From Polynucleobacter sp. MWH-HuK1 (GTDB lineage: Bacteria > Pseudomonadota > Gammaproteobacteria > Burkholderiales > Burkholderiaceae): DNA of 64,000 nucleotides. Positions 61,693 to 64,000 of the stretch are shown here, in pieces; within the stretch, counting starts at the first letter, position 1, and each line of letters opens with the position of its first letter. Location of the stretch: contig NZ_JACVPP010000001.1 in NCBI RefSeq assembly GCF_018881815.1, positions 1,497,654 through 1,561,653 of the forward strand. Direction: 5' to 3'. The position numbers were made by a program, and so were the translations under genes. Below the pieces are notes generated by a model, which saw only the letters and a list, made by a program, of their open reading frames with translations, was not told the DNA's origin and made no database searches.

Positions 61693-62868
61693 ATGTTGAT
61701 TCAATTCTTCCTAAACCTGAAAGAGGCCAAAGTGCCTGTTTCAGTACGAGAGTTTTTAACTCTCTTAGAGGCTTTGAAATCAGGCGTTATCAACCCATCG
61801 ATTGATGAGTTTTATCAGTTGGCTCGCATGACTCTAGTTAAAGATGAGCAACACTTTGATCGTTTTGATCAGGTGTTTGGGGGCTACTTTAACGGCATCG
61901 AGCAAATCATTGCACTCTCACCAGATATCCCCCTGGATTGGCTTGAAAAAAAACTCCAACGCGTTCTAAGCGACGAAGAAAAAGCTGCGCTCAAAAAATT
62001 GGGCGGACCTGATGCGCTGAAAAAGCGTCTTGAAGAACTACTTAAAGAACAAAAGGAGTGGCATGGTGGCGGCAATAAGTGGATTGGCGCTGGCGGCTCC
62101 TCTCCGTTTGGTCATAGCGGCTACCATCCCGAAGGCATACGTATTGGTGGCGAGAGCGCCGGCAATAGAACCGCGATCAAGGTTTGGGAAGCACGAGAGT
62201 TTAAAGACTATGACAGCGATTTAGCTTTGGGCACTCGCAACATTAAGGTTGCTTTGCGTCGTTTGCGTCGGTTTGCCAGAGAAGGATCTGCCTTAGAGCT
62301 GGACCTGGATAAAACTATTCATTCAACTGCAGCTAATGCAGGAATGCTTGATGTCAAAATGCGTCCTGAGCGACACAATCAGGTCAAGGTGTTATTGCTT
62401 ATGGATGTTGGTGGCTCTATGGATGATCATATTCAGCGAATTGCTGAGTTATTTTCTGCCGCTAAAGCAGAATTTAAACATCTCGAACACTACTATTTTC
62501 ATAACTGTGTTTATGAAAACCTCTGGCAAAGCAATCGTCGCAGACGCGATGATGTGACGCCAACCCAAGATATCATCAATAAATATGGATCGGACTACAA
62601 GCTAATATTCGTTGGTGATGCAACGATGTCTCCTTATGAGATTCTGAGTCCAAATGGTTCCGTGGAGTACAACAATAAGGAAGCTGGAGCAGTCTGGATC
62701 AATCGTTTAATTGATCACTTCCCGCATTTTGCCTGGCTCAATCCAGAGCCAGAATCTATTTGGCAATATCGTCAGTCGATTGACATCATGCAAAACCTCA
62801 TGAGAGACCGCATGTATCCAGTAACCTTAAATGGTCTTGAGAGTGCCATGCGTCAACTTTCCAAGTAA
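61693..62868 (+). CDS. VWA-domain protein (CoxE-like), MoxR partner
   Basis: A 391-residue cytoplasmic protein. N-terminal helical region about 1-110, a Gly-rich loop (about 118-150; WHGGGNKWIGAGGSSPFG), then a VWA domain from about 205. The MIDAS motif reads MDVGGSM (about 237-243): the second position of the usual DxSxS is Gly. This form is known in CoxE-like partners of MoxR and need not mean loss of metal binding. It is likely translated from the same transcript as the MoxR gene. Confidence 0.9.
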   Translation: MLIQFFLNLKEAKVPVSVREFLTLLEALKSGVINPSIDEFYQLARMTLVKDEQHFDRFDQVFGGYFNGIEQIIALSPDIPLDWLEKKLQRVLSDEEKAALKKLGGPDALKKRLEELLKEQKEWHGGGNKWIGAGGSSPFGHSGYHPEGIRIGGESAGNRTAIKVWEAREFKDYDSDLALGTRNIKVALRRLRRFAREGSALELDLDKTIHSTAANAGMLDVKMRPERHNQVKVLLLMDVGGSMDDHIQRIAELFSAAKAEFKHLEHYYFHNCVYENLWQSNRRRRDDVTPTQDIINKYGSDYKLIFVGDATMSPYEILSPNGSVEYNNKEAGAVWINRLIDHFPHFAWLNPEPESIWQYRQSIDIMQNLMRDRMYPVTLNGLESAMRQLSK

Positions 62869-62934
62869 GATTCAGTTATTCCTTTTTGACCTAATTCTTT
62901 ATCTAAATTAACTCTACTCTTGACTCTATTCATC

Positions 62935-63393
62935 ATGACTACAAACATTAGCGATCGCCTTAAAACCCTTGGTATTGATTTGCCCCCGCCAGGACCTCCT
63001 GCTGCGGCCTATGTCATGGCAACCACTACTGGCAATACTGTTTTTCTCTCCGGTCATATTGCTAAACGTGATGGTAAGCCTTGGGTAGGTAAGCTTGGTA
63101 AAGACATGGATACCGATACAGGCAAAGCGGCAGCACGCTCTATTGCAATTGATTTGATCTCCACCTTGCAGAATCACTTAGGCTCTTTAGATAAAGTAAA
63201 GCGTATTGTTAAGGTTATGGGTTTGGTTAACTCTACCGATACCTATACTGAGCAGCACCTAGTGGTTAATGGATGCTCAGAACTACTCTTTGAAGTATTT
63301 GGTGATAACGGCAAACATGCGCGTAGCGCTTTTGGTGTCGCGCAGATTCCGCTAGGCGCTTGCGTTGAGATTGAATTGATCGCTGAGATTTAA
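62935..63393 (+). CDS. RidA/YjgF-family protein
   Basis: A 152-residue RidA-superfamily protein (the longer, AtzI-like subgroup). GNTVFLSGHIAKRDG (about 31-45) and the C-terminal HARSAFGVAQIPLGACVEIE with the ligand-binding Arg (about 130) are present. Canonical RidA deaminates enamine/imine intermediates; members of this subgroup are mostly untested. An in-frame TTG at 62920 exists, but ATG 62935 is preferred. It follows the VWA gene by 66 bases and is convergent with the next gene, 6 bases away. Confidence 0.9.
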   Translation: MTTNISDRLKTLGIDLPPPGPPAAAYVMATTTGNTVFLSGHIAKRDGKPWVGKLGKDMDTDTGKAAARSIAIDLISTLQNHLGSLDKVKRIVKVMGLVNSTDTYTEQHLVVNGCSELLFEVFGDNGKHARSAFGVAQIPLGACVEIELIAEI

Positions 63394-63399
63394 TTTACT

Positions 63400-63999
63400 T
63401 CAAATAGATTGGTGTCTATCAAGCCCTAGTTTTTGGATGTCCGCCTGAGTGTCAACATCTAATAAATAAGCCTGATTATTTGTCTCAAATACATTCACTA
63501 ACTCTGGATGCTTGTCCATAAAGGGTCTGCAGACCATCCCGGGTTTTGCTAGGATTTCTTCAATCACTTTTTTTGAAAACAATACCGGGTTACCACGGTT
63601 TCCGTTCACCATTGGTAGCACGATTTCCCTGTTAAATCCTGTTTGTTTGAATTGCTCTAACAGGGCTTCAATCTCGGAAACACCAATGTTAGGTTGATCA
63701 CACAAAGCAACCAACAAAATATCATAGTCAGATTTGAGCGACTCTAAGCCAATGCGGACCGAAGATGATTGACCTTCTGATGGATTTGGGTTTTTTGCTA
63801 TGGTAATAGAGTTATAAGTCTCTGGCTTGGTTGAATTGATTTCCGCCTCAACTGCATCCGCATAAAATCCTGTGACAACCAATATTTCTACTGGGTTTAA
63901 TTTTTGAACATATTTTAGAAAGCGGCTTAATAAGCTTTCGCCCTCCTTCTTCAGCAATGCCTTGGGAAATCCACCCAAACGACTCCCCTCGCCTGCCGC
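63400..63999 (-). CDS. MocA-like nucleotidyltransferase (5' partial)
   Basis: The gene runs off the right edge: the frame is open to base 63999, where AAGEGSRLGGFPKALLKKEG is the nucleotide-binding loop of molybdenum-cofactor cytidylyltransferases (MocA/MobA family). LVALCDQPNIG (about 90 of the visible part) holds the metal-binding Asp, and NRGNPVLFSKKV and LLDVDTQADIQKL are characteristic. MocA makes the MCD cofactor of xanthine-dehydrogenase/CO-dehydrogenase-type enzymes. Near MoxR and VWA genes this hints at a molybdo-hydroxylase cluster beyond the window. Confidence 0.9.
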   Translation of the reverse strand, partial: AAGEGSRLGGFPKALLKKEGESLLSRFLKYVQKLNPVEILVVTGFYADAVEAEINSTKPETYNSITIAKNPNPSEGQSSSVRIGLESLKSDYDILLVALCDQPNIGVSEIEALLEQFKQTGFNREIVLPMVNGNRGNPVLFSKKVIEEILAKPGMVCRPFMDKHPELVNVFETNNQAYLLDVDTQADIQKLGLDRHQSI

Positions 64000-64000
64000 C

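Noticed and set aside
61693..62868. VWA protein with a broken MIDAS motif as a pseudogene
   Set aside because: The frame is intact and full length, and the DVGGS form occurs in CoxE-like partners of MoxR proteins.

Overview
The window is an ordinary, gene-dense bacterial chromosome segment with no phage, insertion sequence or CRISPR array. The gene content and order fit a Burkholderiales betaproteobacterium. A free-living Polynucleobacter-like organism is my best guess, from moderately AT-rich DNA, very short intergenic gaps, the tig-clpP-clpX-lon-ppiD block, class I PHA genes, an AcnB aconitase and a single-chain methylmalonyl-CoA mutase. This is inference from protein recognition; no database search was run.

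Layout. 1-4.2 kb: an mltG-tmk-holB-tatD run (the first gene is cut by the window edge), then a secreted ankyrin protein and a small K+ channel. 4.9-8.0 kb, minus strand: a DUF3108-type envelope protein that seems to start at CTG, an HNH endonuclease, a YqiA esterase and a hydroxypyruvate isomerase. 8.0-10.5 kb: a secreted protein with an internal duplication, then gltX with tRNA-Ala, tRNA-Glu and tRNA-Asp. 10.6-15.8 kb: hslO against pyrG-kdsA-eno-ftsB. 15.9-25.1 kb: a small membrane protein, acnB, a spermidine-synthase-like protein, purL, and the divergent ybbA/tesA pair. 25.1-34.4 kb: the protein quality-control block tig-clpP-clpX-lon-(tRNA-Val)-ppiD, with tRNA-Leu and ispD-ispF upstream. 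34.4-38.9 kb: mfd-serB.

38.9-46.5 kb, minus strand: rluD-pgeF, then phaC-phaB-phaR, rimO and a thiolase. This set can make polyhydroxyalkanoate from acetyl-CoA, with rimO embedded in it. 46.5-50 kb: bamD, alr and lplT. 50-51.8 kb: tsaB-rimI-holD-like. 51.8-59.1 kb: a complete propionyl-CoA to succinyl-CoA operon (mutase, MeaB, PccB, PccA and a VOC protein that may be the epimerase), divergent from a GntR/FCD regulator. The regulator-operon gap carries two palindromes that look like operators. 59.9-60.6 kb: two small cytochromes c. 60.8-64 kb: MoxR ATPase, VWA protein, RidA-family protein and a truncated MocA-like nucleotidyltransferase.

I did not find an obviously new multi-gene system. The points most worth checking are the CTG start of the DUF3108 gene, a PpiD chaperone that appears to have lost its parvulin domain, the palindromic sites controlling the methylmalonyl operon and acnB, the VOC protein as epimerase with an altered metal ligand, and a very diverged HolD-like protein.
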